Shown here piece by piece: positions 10,561-22,000 of a stretch of 64,000 nucleotides of DNA. The stretch spans positions 1-64,000 of the forward strand of contig RPFO01001195.1 in the NCBI GenBank assembly GCA_009746045.1, given 5' to 3'. The translations under genes were made by a program, and so were the position numbers. A model generated the notes under the pieces. It was given only the letters and a program-made list of their open reading frames with translations. It ran no database searches and had not been told where the DNA came from. This DNA is from Mesostigma viride. Lineage: Eukaryota; Streptophyta; Mesostigmatophyceae; Mesostigmatales; Mesostigmataceae. The stretch's first letter is position 1. Each line of letters begins with the position of its first letter.

Positions 10561-12149
10561 ATCCGGCAGGATCTGTGGGTGCAATAAGACCCATCAGTTA
10601 GCATGTCATAATTTGTTATTGTTCTGAAGGAGCGTGGGCAAGTAATAGATCTGGTCAAGAATATCTCGTCATGCAAGAAGCTTGACGCCATCACCGTCCA
10701 AACGTACTGAAGAAGGCGAGGCACCCGGCCCTGGCCGCGCAGGTCCTGCCCAGCTAGAGATTGCAGCGCAGACGGTCACAATCGCTGCCCAGCCCACCCG
10801 GCCGGCAGATGGCAGCCTCTCGATCGCAGCACTCCTACGCAGACCTACAGCGGTCAGCGACCACCTCGACCACGGATGCTGCATTCCGCCCAGGATTCCG
10901 GCCAGGCCAGCCCGCATGCGCTGCAGGACTGAGATGGAATTGCCCGCCAACGCCGAGCCGACGCGCGCAATTAAGGCCGGACATGCACCGACCGCACCCG
11001 CCGTCGGTGCAATGCCGAGTGGTGCTGCGTATACGTCGTTTTGAGCAGCAGCCATGGGAGACACATGAGTCACTCGGAGTCTCTTGAGGCCGAGCTCAGG
11101 ATCGAGCAAGCGTACCTCCCCGTAAAATTAACTCTCAGTTACCCAACTGCATGGTCCAACTCGTACCGGAAAATTAGAACTGCGTGGGCACCGGCCGCCT
11201 TCCCGCCACTTGACAGTGACGGGACAAGGCGGCACCCCCCATCAAATTCCTGAGTTACCTTCCGTTCCATATTGAGGATAAGCTAGCTAGCTGTGCTGGT
11301 CCGCTCGTCAGTGCCGCAATCTTGAAGCTGCACGACGCCAGCTCTTGGACTGACGCTGGAAGACAACCTGACCCCCCGGCTCCTGAGCAGCATGAGAGCC
11401 GTCGCGACCTGTGGCCGGGTTACCTCCGCCACACGCAACTTAGCTAGACACCAAGAAGCCCTTAGTAGAAGGTGTTCTGGCAGGGCGGGGACCTGATTTT
11501 CAACAACCAGCTGTGGACTAGCCCATACAGGCTAGATTAATTATTAGCCATGTAGTCACACCCATGCTCGGTGCATGATGCAATTAACCTGGACATCGAC
11601 AGATCCCATTGTGCAATGCCAATGCAGCGGTCAGATCGAATGTAGCCATGCATGCCTGGCATAGCCTAACCAGTAGCCAACTGACATCACTCCAGCCTAG
11701 CTAGCTATATGCTTCGCCTGAGCCTTGCATACGCTAACGTCTCCATGTAGTAGCAATCCAATGCTCACACGTACGGGACGTATTGCTCCTGCACATGCAG
11801 GGGATACCCCGGATCGTTTAGTTATCAGTAGACGGGTCCGATTGCTAGCATATGCCCTGTTGTGCATGGCATGCCCAGGTGGCGTGAGGGACTGGGGGGG
11901 GGGTCTCTGCCCCCCTACCCGTAACTTTTGCACTCTCATCAGGGAAATACATGCACTTCGATCTCATGACATAGGTTCTCCGCCTGACTCGATCCCCTAT
12001 ACGTCGGGAGTGCACGTGTTTAGTTAATTAATTAATCTCCATGCATTGATCGATCGAGGGTGACTAACTCTATAATGGAAGAGCGAGCGCAGCAACTGGT
12101 GGTCACTGCTTACAAGTACTGGACACTCATTAAAAACTATAAATATATA

Positions 12150-12530
12150 AAAATATAAAAGCTATAACATGACTCTGTTGGGAGGTCATGTAGCACATAT
12201 TCCCTTGCTGGATGGATGGAGGTGGGCGGAGCCGCGAAACCGAACTAGCTAGTCTAACTCTAAGCAAATCTAATCTAGAAAACGTCCCTAACTACTTTAC
12301 TCAGCAAAGCGCCCCTTCCGCTTGGGGGGCGGGGGGGGGGTGCTTGCCCACAGGGGCTGGCGTGTGGGCCAGGCTGGACAATTAATCGTCTTCCACCTCT
12401 GGTTGTTCTGCATAGTACGGCAGTCCAAGCAAGAGAGAGGGAGTGAATGCGGTGTCAAACTAGCTGAGCTGGGACCGCTAGGTCGGCCAGCAACATCTGT
12501 GTGTACATAGTTCATGGCAGGTCACTGCAT
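12150..12530 (-). mobile_element. LINE 3'-end fragment, family A
   Basis: On the minus strand the segment matches 27810-28140 (minus) and 57700-58010 (plus): a non-coding 3' region ending in the GATGGATGG box, 'tgtgctacatga', the CTCC-CAAC-AGAG hairpin and an AT-rich tail. It is 5'-truncated, as is typical of target-primed reverse transcription. Confidence 0.6.
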
Positions 12531-13079
12531 GGACACTCATGGCCGCTAGGTACAACTGCCCTGATCACGCGCAAGGCTAAGTTTTAGCTCGATGTACCGT
12601 CTATATAGGTCTCGATGTTCATCACGTTAGCCAGAAATTAATATTTTTTCTTCTGTCCACGGTTACACATATTATCCACCTCAACCCATTCATTTCCATC
12701 ATCGATCCTGAACGACTCGACAAACAGCCGGCAGTTGTTCCTAGCTCGAGCATGGCTAGCTACCATGTCCCGCGGGCCCAGAAGATTCCTCCATGCAACG
12801 ATGTTCCTGGCCTGGCAGCTTTGTTTGTAGATCTTGATGTTGATATGCATGGTTCCTTTTGGGAGCTAGATGAATTGCTTCTTATCAATAATATAGAAAG
12901 CTGTTTGTCTAGATCTCCTTGATATATACAAAAATTAATTGGGTATGTACAGTTGGGCCTGCACCATGATCATGCAGTCTCTCCTCATGTCCTAGCTGCG
13001 TGTATATGCGGCCCTCGATCTGGAACCTAGCTTAGTAGTGATAGCTAGAGCCTGTCGGGCCTTCGACGATTGGTATCTG

Positions 13080-13222
13080 TCCATGCTGTGGCATGCCTCT
13101 GGCATGAAAGGAGAAAGGGGGTCTCTGCCCTTTCTTCCTGTTGTGCACCCACAGGGATTAAAATTTAAAAGCACTCCGGTGCTCCGTGACTCCCCAACGG
13201 GAACACGATTAATTAATTAATC
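13080..13222 (+). mobile_element. Retroelement 3' end, family B, plus orientation
   Basis: This is the reverse complement of the family B unit at 10.4 kb. It ends in TCCC-CAAC-GGGA (13191-13202) followed by an ATTAATTAATTAAT tail, so tail position and hairpin order agree with a 3' terminus. Confidence 0.6.
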
Positions 13223-14017
13223 TCTCCATGCAGGTGCAGTCTCTGTCTCTGTGTATGCAGCTAGCTGACCTCACGTCTACAATTGCACCCCCAGTACACG
13301 CGGGTGCCGGTGCCAGCCACTCTCAGGCCGGCCGGACTCATATGAGTAAAATATTTACTATGATTGCACCAACAGGTGGCCTGCTCGGCAGTGCATGCAT
13401 CGGCACACATGTGATCAAGATCGAGAAGGACGTTATTTTTCTGCCCCAGCTTCTTGTTAATTGTGTAGCAACCATGGATATGACACTAGCTAGCACTAAC
13501 AGATCCTTTTTTGTACAATACTGATATATTCATTGAGAATAATAAATTACGGAGGGGAGATTGGCATGCAACATAAGGAAAACCCCGAAAAGAAGAACCC
13601 AATACAATATATACTATCGCGTGCCGACCTCAGTGATCTGCAGTAACACGAGTGCTTGCAAGTTCAATATATTATATAGTTAATTGGGTATACATCGTGG
13701 GGTATGGAGGGAATCCCAATTTTCTTAATACTTTTGAATAATTACCAGCAAAGCACAAATTGATGCGAGCAGTGCATTCGAACCACCTAGCTATGCACAT
13801 CCTGTCACTAGAAAATTTATATGTACACCTTGCGTGAATTATGATGATTATGTACACCATGCATAAGATTTATCATGTTGTTGTCTCATGATATGAGCGC
13901 TTCAGTCATGGTGAGCTAATAATAGCAAAGATCTTGCAAGCACCATATAATGCCTTCCTTTATTCTGATGCATGTCTCAGCCAGTCGATATCGATCGTCC
14001 AATTCTGTAATTTGTAA

Positions 14018-17000
14018 TTACTCCAGAGGGGAGACCTCGCCTTCATGGATGATGTACTTCTTGCTCTTCTCGGTCTCAACCTCCAGCCAGTAATTCTGGC
14101 GATCCCGTGGCTGCCGTGAGTGGAAACGACGTGCAGTGGACACAAAGTTGTATATGCAAAGCCACCACCACGCATGAATGTACATGCGTACGTGAGCGTA
14201 CGTGCACATGAAAGGTGATCATGTCAGTCACCACTCACATGTGCCATTCACCACCACATGGCCGGGGCAGGCAACGACCATGGAGAGCAGCATTAATGGA
14301 ACGTTGATAATCGATGGTTGGGAATTGAAATATACTGGTCACTGATGAGAAACATCGCTGGGCCAATCCACACATCCGATGAGCGCACTAAAGTGCGTGT
14401 ACACCGATTCACAGCCTGAAAACACCCTTGCTAAAGCCACGCCCAATTGCCTAGGGCCAGCGCGCTTGCATCGTGGCGTACTCCTTTCCCTTGCATGTCA
14501 GATGCATGTGCACGCAAGCATACCACTGAGTATGCTCAAGTCCTTCCAGCCGCACGCAAATATGTTAAGTGAGACAAATTATATGTGCACGCTGGCCAGG
14601 ATGGGCCTAACGATAAGTCGCACAACAACAATACTAGGTATTCCACCCACATATGCAATATTAATTAATGCATATCCACCCAAACCCCTCCCCCTCAATG
14701 TTTGTGAACTCGGGGTAGGTACCTCCGCCAATGATGTACCCCGTGACATAGCCATGAGGTTCGGTTCAGTGGTGGCCCACCCCACCCATAGTGTCTTACA
14801 TTATAGTGTTGCATGCCACCAATTCCCCTTGCCACCCATGGCAAATGTTCCCCTGCCGATTGCAGCCAACAACCTTACCATCGACGTCTCTAAGTACTAT
14901 ACCGTAGACGATTAATTAAACTCGTGCTCCCGTTGGGGAGTCACGGAGCATTAACCCCGATCGATGGATGGATGGATGGATGGATGGATGGATGGATGGA
15001 TGGATGGATGGATGGATGGATGGATGGATGGATGGATGGATGGATGGATGGATGGATGGATGGATGGATGGATGGATGGATGGATGGATGGATGGATGGA
15101 TGGATGGATGGATGGATGGATGGATGGATGGATGGATGGATGGATGGATGGATGGATGGATGGATGGATGGATGGATGGATGGATGGATGGATGGATGGA
15201 TGGATAGATGGATGGCTAATGTAGACGCTACTGTAGCATGTGTGGCTTGCAAGTCAGCCCTGATCAGTACGCGGACCCAGTAATCCACCCCCAGACCTGT
15301 AGCTAGCACTGTCATTTGCGACTGTTGTATCACCCATGTATTGTATTGTAGTGTATTGTGTTGTATTGTGTTGTATTGTAGCATACTGTAGCATACTGTA
15401 CCATACATGTAGCGTACTGTAGCGTACCGCACCGCATCGCATCGCATCGCAAAGCATCGCATCGCATCGTATCGTATCGTATTGTGTTGCAATGTATTGT
15501 GTCACCCACATAGTGTATACAATCGATACGACACCTATGGCGGGCACATGCTCTGCCACCTGCAGACTTGCATCCGACACCAATGGCGGACTTAGGCACA
15601 GTGATGCTGCCAACCCCACTCACGTGGTCCCACTTGCCGCGCCCGTCGTTGAGCACAAACTCTACGTGGTGCTTCGCGGGGATGATCGCGCGCTTGTACA
15701 CCTTGCGCGCGCCACCACCCTCAGGGTCCTCCACCTCGGTCGTCTCCATCTCCTTGCCAGGGAGGGGGGTCCAGCTGCGACCGCACACGCAGCGATCAGA
15801 ATTATAAGACGTACTCCACGCATGGTCAGTCGCAGCTAGCACATGGACTGGCATGAGAAAAGTGCATGCCCCATGCACTTGCGCCATGCATGATGAATGC
15901 CCCATGGATGCACCGGGAATGCAAAGAGAAAGGGGCCGCGTGCGAGGCACACACCGTGCATGTACCGGCACCAAGCCATGGTTATCGACAAAGTGTGGGT
16001 CGGCACTCAGCACATGCACCGCGGTCGCAAGATCGAGCATGGGTCGGCGCTCAGCACACGCACCGCGGTCGCAAGATTTAGTGTGGGTCGGCACTCAGCA
16101 CATGCACCGCGGTCGCAAGATTTAGTGTGGGTCGGCACTCAGCACATGCACCGCGGTCGCAAGATCTAGTGCGGGTCGGCACTCAGCACATGCACCGCGG
16201 TCGCAAGATTTAGTGTGGGTCGGCACTCAGCACATGCACCGCGGTCGCAAGATTTAGTGTGGGTCGGCACTCAGCACATGCACCGCGGTCGCAAGATTTA
16301 GTGTGGGCATACCTCACCCGCAAGAGTTGCGAGAAAGCATTTCAAGCAGCACCATAACCACCAAGGCAATGGCCCCATCATCGATGGGCGAGCTAAGCAA
16401 GAAAATAAAAATGATGCCCGCACATAAACAGCACGCCTGTGATGTCACAGCACCGCTCGAACAAACACGCCCCTTCCCCCCAAGCCACCCAGTTGTCCCC
16501 AAACCAGCTGTCCCTTCCTCCAGCCCCCCCTCCTTTCCCCCCCCCCCTCCTCCCTTCACCTCCCGGCCCGTCATCAACCCCGACCACCAGATGCATTAAG
16601 AACAAAAAAAACTTAAGATGTTATAGAACTACCAACAAACACCCAACATGGGATTACTCACGGCATGTCGTCGGCACTGAAGTGGATGAACGCCTTGTTC
16701 CAGCCGGTCTCATACTCCAACACCACCAAGCCAGACTCGGGCGCGTCCGCCTCTGGTGCGCGCTTCTGCGTGCGCGCCGCCTCCACCGGGCGCCGTTGCT
16801 CTTCCCTCCTCCTCTCCAGCGCGTCCCCCTCCTTGCCCAGGCTCTCCAGCTGCCGCGCCTCCTCCTGCTCCCCTTCCCTCAGCTTGTCCTTGAGCACTTG
16901 CATGCCGTCCCCAGTCGCCTCCTGCTGGCGCACGGAACCCTCTGCAACAGGCCTCGCGGTTGGCTCCTTGGCCCGTCGTGGCCCATACTCCTTGTCCTCC

Positions 17001-18064
17001 TCCTTCCTCTGCCCCTGGATCTTCTGCACATCCGCCAGCGCGTCCATGCCCACGTTCTCCGTCCTCTGACCCGGCAGCTGCAAATCGAAATCCGCCACCT
17101 GGCCCATCCCCTGGTTGACCCCTTGCTCCACCTTGCCCTCCATGCGGCCCGCGGCACCCTGCACGTTCTGCATCACACGGCCGCCCAACTCTTGCGCTTT
17201 CCCGCCCATGTCGGGTGCGCCCTCCTCGCCACGCTCCTTGCCGAGCTGGCCCTGCTTGGCGCGGGCTGGTTTCTGCTCTCCCTTGTCACTTCTCTTGGCA
17301 TCCGCCGACAGGTCCCACCTCTTACCCGACCCTTCCACCTTTGCCTCGTCGTCCTCCTTCGCCTTGTCTTCCTCCTTCTTGGCCTCCACGTTCAGGCCCT
17401 CCCTGCCAGGGCTCTCTGACTCGTTTTTCTTCGCCTGGAACTCAGGCTGGTCGTAGCGCCTGTCCTTGCCCTCCTGCTGCTTGGACCTCTCAGGAAATGG
17501 CTCGTCTGCACAGGTGGGACAGGAAGATAAACTGGCATTGAGTCCCAACTCCTACGTTTATAACTCACCTTTACTACAGATGTGGCGTAAATAGGAATGC
17601 ACTGGAAGGACCTCTAGCCTGCAGATATGGTAAGAAGCAAGTGCACGCCATAACCCTGCATGATCCTTGTTACCTGACAAGAAACCGAATTACCTTCCCT
17701 ACCTCGTCAAATGACGCAGTATAACTAGCCTAGAGAAAGATGTTAGCGAAGGTTACAAGCGAGAAGACAGCAATGCATGGAAAATGCGCGAGACAGCATA
17801 CATGCAATTCAACTTACGAGAAGGCTTCCCCTGCGGGGTTCCCTGAGAAGATGGCTGCTTGGAGTCCTTCTCAGGATTAAAAAAACGAGAAAACCATCCT
17901 CCCAAGGACGGATAAGTAACTGGCACCCCCGACAACCGAACTGGCTTGCCCCCGAAAGATCCCCGTACGCGAGGAGCGTTTAGAGATTGCCTTCCGCGGG
18001 GTGCGGACTGCAGCAGCGTGGCAGGACATTGCCTTGGCGCGATGGTTACCTGCACCGCGCTCAT
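14018..18064 (-). CDS. Short charged LEA-like protein with C-terminal starch-binding-type module
   Basis: Four exons on the minus strand: 18064-17818, 17505-16662, 15774-15624, 14110-14018. All junctions are GT-AG with phases 1, 2 and 0, giving 444 residues. Residues 1-82 are Arg/Ser/Ala-rich with almost no acid at the start, like a plastid transit peptide. Residues 83-340 are very Lys/Glu/Gln/Arg-rich and probably disordered, with a short Gly/Ala-rich amphipathic stretch resembling degenerate LEA repeats. Residues ~344-444 match the CBM25/CBM53 starch-binding pattern: E-Y-E-T-x-W, I-H-F, W-x-x-L-P-G-K-E-M, V-E-F-V-x-x-D-G, W-D-H, then N-Y and a final Y-x-x-x-x-G. The paralogue at 19069-26063 shares intron positions and phases. 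Inference: a plastid protein that binds starch or a related glucan. The family assignment rests on motif spacing only. Confidence 0.8.
14927..14940 (-). repeat. Retroelement 3' hairpin inside intron 3
   Basis: CTCCC-GTTG-GGGAG, preceded by ATTAATTAAA, sits at the left edge of the GATG array. It is the same terminus as family B elements, so intron 3 of the 444-residue gene has taken a retroelement insertion. Confidence 0.65.
14963..15217. repeat. (GATG)n microsatellite, ~63 units, in intron 3
   Basis: An almost perfect 4-bp array of about 255 bp, with one GATA variant near its right end. It lies directly behind a retroelement 3' end. Other copies of that end carry only two or three GATG units at the same place (63358, and reversed near 9945). 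The array therefore probably grew from a retroelement-borne seed. It reads as long Met-Asp-Gly-Trp or Ser-Ile-His-Pro frames, which are artefacts. Confidence 0.9.
15335..15510. repeat. Degenerate 5-bp repeat (TRYTG-type) in intron 3
   Basis: A run of GTATT/GTAGC/GCATC-type pentamers that changes gradually from TGTAT to GCATC and back. It lies entirely in intron 3 of the short LEA-like gene and has no coding role. Confidence 0.7.
15985..16310. repeat. 44-bp minisatellite, ~7 copies, in intron 2
   Basis: Unit begins GTGGGTCGGCACTCAGCACA and ends CGCAAGATTTAGT. The first two copies are slightly divergent and the last five nearly identical; an eighth is cut after GTGGGC. The array lies in intron 2 (15775-16661) of the short LEA-like gene. 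Confidence 0.9.
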
Positions 18065-19068
18065 AGTGAGTGATCTGATAAGCTCGTGACAGGCGAGTTG
18101 AATTTGTAATGGAATGACCGGGCGTTAGCACGGAAATGGTATACTTTGCACGCGCAACCGTCGAAAGCGCGTCCAAATCCATGAAATACTCAAGGGGGGC
18201 AGCTACAGACATTCGCACAGGACTTGAAATGTCTAGTTTCGTTATTGCTGTGCTTGCCTAGTGCCCACGGATTTACAGGCCTCACCCATCGGCCAGTTTG
18301 CATGCTGCAGGCTGCGGTAACGAGACGATTCTCCGATGCAGCGTTTGCCAGGCGAGGGCAAAGATGAAACACAGAAACTGCGTATCCTCGTCCTGAACGT
18401 TCCCAAGATCTGGTATGTGGACGGCGGCATCCAACAGAGAAGATTCCTAATGAGTCCTACTACGAATTTCGCTTATGTTCATCTCGGGATGCTAATAATG
18501 TGTAGCTAGCAATTAGTGGCAACTGTATGATACCTTTTTCTTGCCTTCAGCGATGGAGTCTGCGCGAGAGAATCTGTCAAGACGTGCCAAGACTGGCCAA
18601 GAAAATAATGAACCCCGAAGGCCCGAACTGTCATAAATCATGCACAATTATTACGCGGGGTCGCGGGCAGGGCAGGGTTAGCCGGCTGGTAGTGACGCGA
18701 GTTATTTCAGCATCTGTCCGTCGCGCATTTCGCTCACAGTGGACAGGGCTTGGCCGACGTGGGGATGGCCCACGTCCTCATATGAGCTCAATCTCATGTC
18801 CGCTTCATCGACTGCGCATCTTTATCTCCCGGGCCATGTGGCCAACCCGGGATGATGCCTTGCTAATTGCCTCCGCAGATGTGCAAGGATGCGGTAGGGT
18901 GCGATAAATTATGTTGGGATCGATTAACGCTGCCGCTTATCCTGATGCCAACCCCAGAGCGTGCGTGAGAAAACCAAAAGAGCTGGAATTGGTTCTCTGG
19001 CCCACGGACGCATTCAGCGTTCAACTGCGTGTTTATCTGGCAACACTCTCTATTCTTGCAATCTAAAC
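18065..19068. promoter_or_regulatory. Shared divergent promoter region of the LEA/starch-binding pair
   Basis: This 1,004-bp gap separates the two ATGs and is the only upstream sequence available to either gene. It contains no convincing reading frame and no recognisable retroelement end. Near its right end is an AT-rich ATAAATTATG at about 18904. The inverted ACGTGG pair at 18756-18776 is the most notable motif. Bidirectional control is inferred from the layout. Confidence 0.6.
18756..18776. promoter_or_regulatory. Inverted ACGTGG pair (ABRE/G-box-like)
   Basis: GACGTGGG, a 5-base spacer GATGG, then CCCACGTC form a perfect 8-bp inverted repeat. ACGTGG is the core recognised by plant bZIP/ABF factors at stress and LEA promoters. 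Whether an alga uses the same code is unknown. The site lies 293 bp from the right-hand ATG and 692 bp from the left-hand ATG. Confidence 0.45.
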
Positions 19069-22000
19069 ATGCAAGTCGCCGTAGTTCATTCATCACTTCT
19101 TCCGGGAGTGAGAAATGTGTTGGTCAGCCAGCCTAGTTTCTCAAACTCGAAGCGGTCGGCTAACCGTAGTGCGTATTCAACGAGGCCTCCGCCCTCTCGT
19201 CCCCTAGGGCTGTCGATGTTCATGGGCCGCTCGATGAGCCTGACACTGTCCGGTTCTGTCCTTGACAGGTTTCCGCGGAAGAAGTTGGAGGCGAAGAGCC
19301 AGGGCCAGGAAAGCTCAGGTTAGTGTCGTTAGGCCTCCATTCCCCGCACGGCCATGTTTAAAGTTTTTCTGTTCACCGTTTAGAGCTGTTTTCAAGCAGC
19401 TTGTTCAGCCTGTCAGTCTTGTACCTGCAGGCGTAATTGCTCTGACGGAAATTGGAATTATGAGAATTCTGCGATCCAGCACCGTTTCTGTTTTGTCCTA
19501 GCCGCTTCTGACCATACAGTCCCCGCATGCTGACATCACCTGATTAACCCTGATCGTCGATGTTTGTGATGCTCTCGATATACAAAGACATTGCCCCCGC
19601 CCATTCAGCCACCAGGCCACCCGCACTTCTTTCTCATTTTTGTCTACTCTTTCCCGTCTCCTTCGCTGCATGTATAGCCTTGAGGCTTGATATTCAGTAT
19701 CGCTGGCTGTTGGATGATGTCGGATCTCTCCGCAAGAGATCTTCGTGATATGATCCAGAACAACTGAGAGCAGCACTTGCACAACATGAGGCACCTGAAC
19801 ATCCCCGCTTACATTTCTGCCTTGCCATGGAGCTGTCACGCTCAACCTGGGTGATTCTCACGTATAGAACAGCACGGCGCCATAACGTGCTAAGGTTTGC
19901 CCGACCCCTCCTACGCCCCCCGCCCCCCTCCATACACACCCATCCCTTGCTCCCGCCCATCCTTTTCTACTTTTTTTCACCAACATCTTCCTCAGGTCGG
20001 GAGGGCGAGGATGACGCCACCCACCCGGGCAAAGCGGCCAGGGATGCGCTCATGTCAGCAAAGGAGGGCACTGACGACGCCCGTGACGAGGCGGCCCGCG
20101 CGATGGAGCAAGCATCGGACCAGACGACCCAAAAGGCATCGCACGCGGGGGAGTCCATACAGCACGGGTTGGGTGCGGCCGGGCGCGACGTGCAAGCGCA
20201 GGCATCCAGCGCGGTGGACAACCCGATGTCGAAGCTTGGGGGCGGGACCACGGGGGGCAGGACCAGGGGGGAGTCGACCCTGGGACCCCAGATGTCCCAG
20301 TACGGCGGCGGTACCACGGGGCGGGCGTTCCAGGGGGAGCCATCACAGGCTGGGCGTGAGGTGGGGGATCGTGCCAGGGAGGCCGGGCATGAGATTCGGG
20401 GCGCTGCTGAGGAGACGGGGGACAGGTTTAAGGGCGCCGCCTCTGACACTGGTGACCGCCTCAAGGGTGCCGCACGTGAGACAGGTGACCGTGCGCGGGA
20501 GGCGGGGCATGAGTTCAAGGGCGCTGCCTCTGAGACGGGCGACCGCGTCAAGGGCGCTGCAGCTGAAACGGGCGACCGCATGAAGGGCGCTGCCTCTGAG
20601 ACGGGCGAGAGGGTGAAGGGCGCTGCAGCCGAAAACGGCGACCGCGCCAAGGAGGTGGGTCGTGAGGTCAAGGGGGCGGCGCAGGAGACTGGGGAGCGAG
20701 CCAAGGGCGCCGCCTCTGAGACTGGGGACAGGGTGAAGGGGGCTGCGGAGGGCGCCAAGGTCCAGGTGTCGCGTGCGGGCGAGACGGTGGGCCGCAAGGC
20801 GCAGGAGACCGGGGAGGGCGTGAAGGAGGCAGGTCAGGAGGTGGGGCACAAGGCCAAGGGGGCGTGGGAGGGGCTGACAGGGGTGGCGTCCGAGGCCAGC
20901 AGCTGGGTCAGCAGCAAGGCCAAGGAGGCGGGGGAGGCGGCGCGTGAGGTGCGAGGGGAGGCGGGCCACAAGGGGGAGGAGATGGGGGATCAGGCGAAGC
21001 AGGCCGGGCGTGCGGTGGGCGATCGTGCCAAGGAGGCCGGGCACGAGATCCGGGGCGCTGCGCAGGAGACGGGGGACAGGTTGAAGGGCGGCGCCAGGGA
21101 AACGGGCGACCGCACCAAGGAGGCTGGGCAGGATGTGAGGGGTGTGGCGCAGGAGTCGGGAGATCGCGTGAAGGAGGCTACCTCTGAGACGGGTGAGAGG
21201 GTGAAGGGCGCTGCAGCCAAAACCGGCGACCGCGCCAAGGAGGTGGGTCGTGAGGTCAAGGGGGCTGCGCAGGAGACGGGTGTCCGTGCGCGGGAGGCGG
21301 GGCATGAGTTCAAGGGGGTGGCGGCCGAGACCGGCGACCGTGTGAAGGGCGCTGCCTCTGAGACAGGCGACCGCGTCAAGGGCGCTGCTGCTGAAACCGG
21401 CGACCGCGTGAAGGGCGCTGGCTCCGAGACTGGGGAGCGCGCCAAGGAGTTTGGCGGCCAGGTGAAGGGTGCGGCGGCAGAGACGGGGGAGAAGGCCAAA
21501 GAGGCCGGTCAGGGCATGGGTGACACGGCTCGTGAGGCGTGGGAAGGGATGAAGGGAGCGGCAGCCGAGGCAGGGGAGAAGGTCAAGGACATGGGCAGGG
21601 AGGCGCAGGGTGCGGGAGACCGTGTGGGTGAGAAGGCGCGCGGGATCGGGCAGGAGGTTCGTGCGGAGGCGTCACGCGAGGAGGGTTGGGTGGAGAGCGC
21701 GGGGAACCAGGTGGGGGATTTGGCCGGGAAGGCAAGGGGGGAGGCGTCGCGCGCTGGGCAGGATCTGGGCGACAGGGCCAGGGGGGCGGGGCGGGAGGTC
21801 CAAGAGGCCGCCAGGGACATCGGGCGGGAGGCCAGGGAGGGCGCAGGTCAGGTCGGGGAGGAGGTGAAGACCATGGGCGCAACGCAGGCGGAGGAGGCAT
21901 CGCGGTTTCAGGACGAGGTCAAGCGCAAGAAGGACGCGGTGCGGTTCGAGGGGATGAGGCCCGAGGGGGGGAGGGTCGAGGAGGGGAGGGTGTTTAGCAA

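Larger units (their letters stand above)
8940..14017. other. Gene-poor retroelement debris
   Basis: No convincing gene. Open frames here are short and lack splice structure. The stretch holds a LINE 3' fragment (9490-9830), several copies of conserved retroelement 3' ends with a small hairpin and a TTAA-rich tail (9579, 9971, about 10400, 12173 and 13191), and AT-rich spacer. The segment 10640-11260 has weakly coding-looking open frames on both strands but no recognisable domain, and 13540-13620 matches the 3' ends seen at 30.7 and 56.5 kb. Confidence 0.7.

Noticed and set aside
14379-14915. 178-codon plus-strand frame
   Set aside because: It lies inside intron 3 of the minus-strand starch-binding gene, has no recognisable domain and ends at a retroelement tail.
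14924-15283. Long open frames of Met-Asp-Gly-Trp or Ser-Ile-His-Pro repeats
   Set aside because: They are produced by the GATG microsatellite in an intron; no splice or start support.
16439-17419. 326-codon plus-strand frame rich in Leu/Pro
   Set aside because: Antisense shadow of exon 2 of the minus-strand gene, whose Lys/Glu codons read as Leu/Pro/Ser on the other strand.
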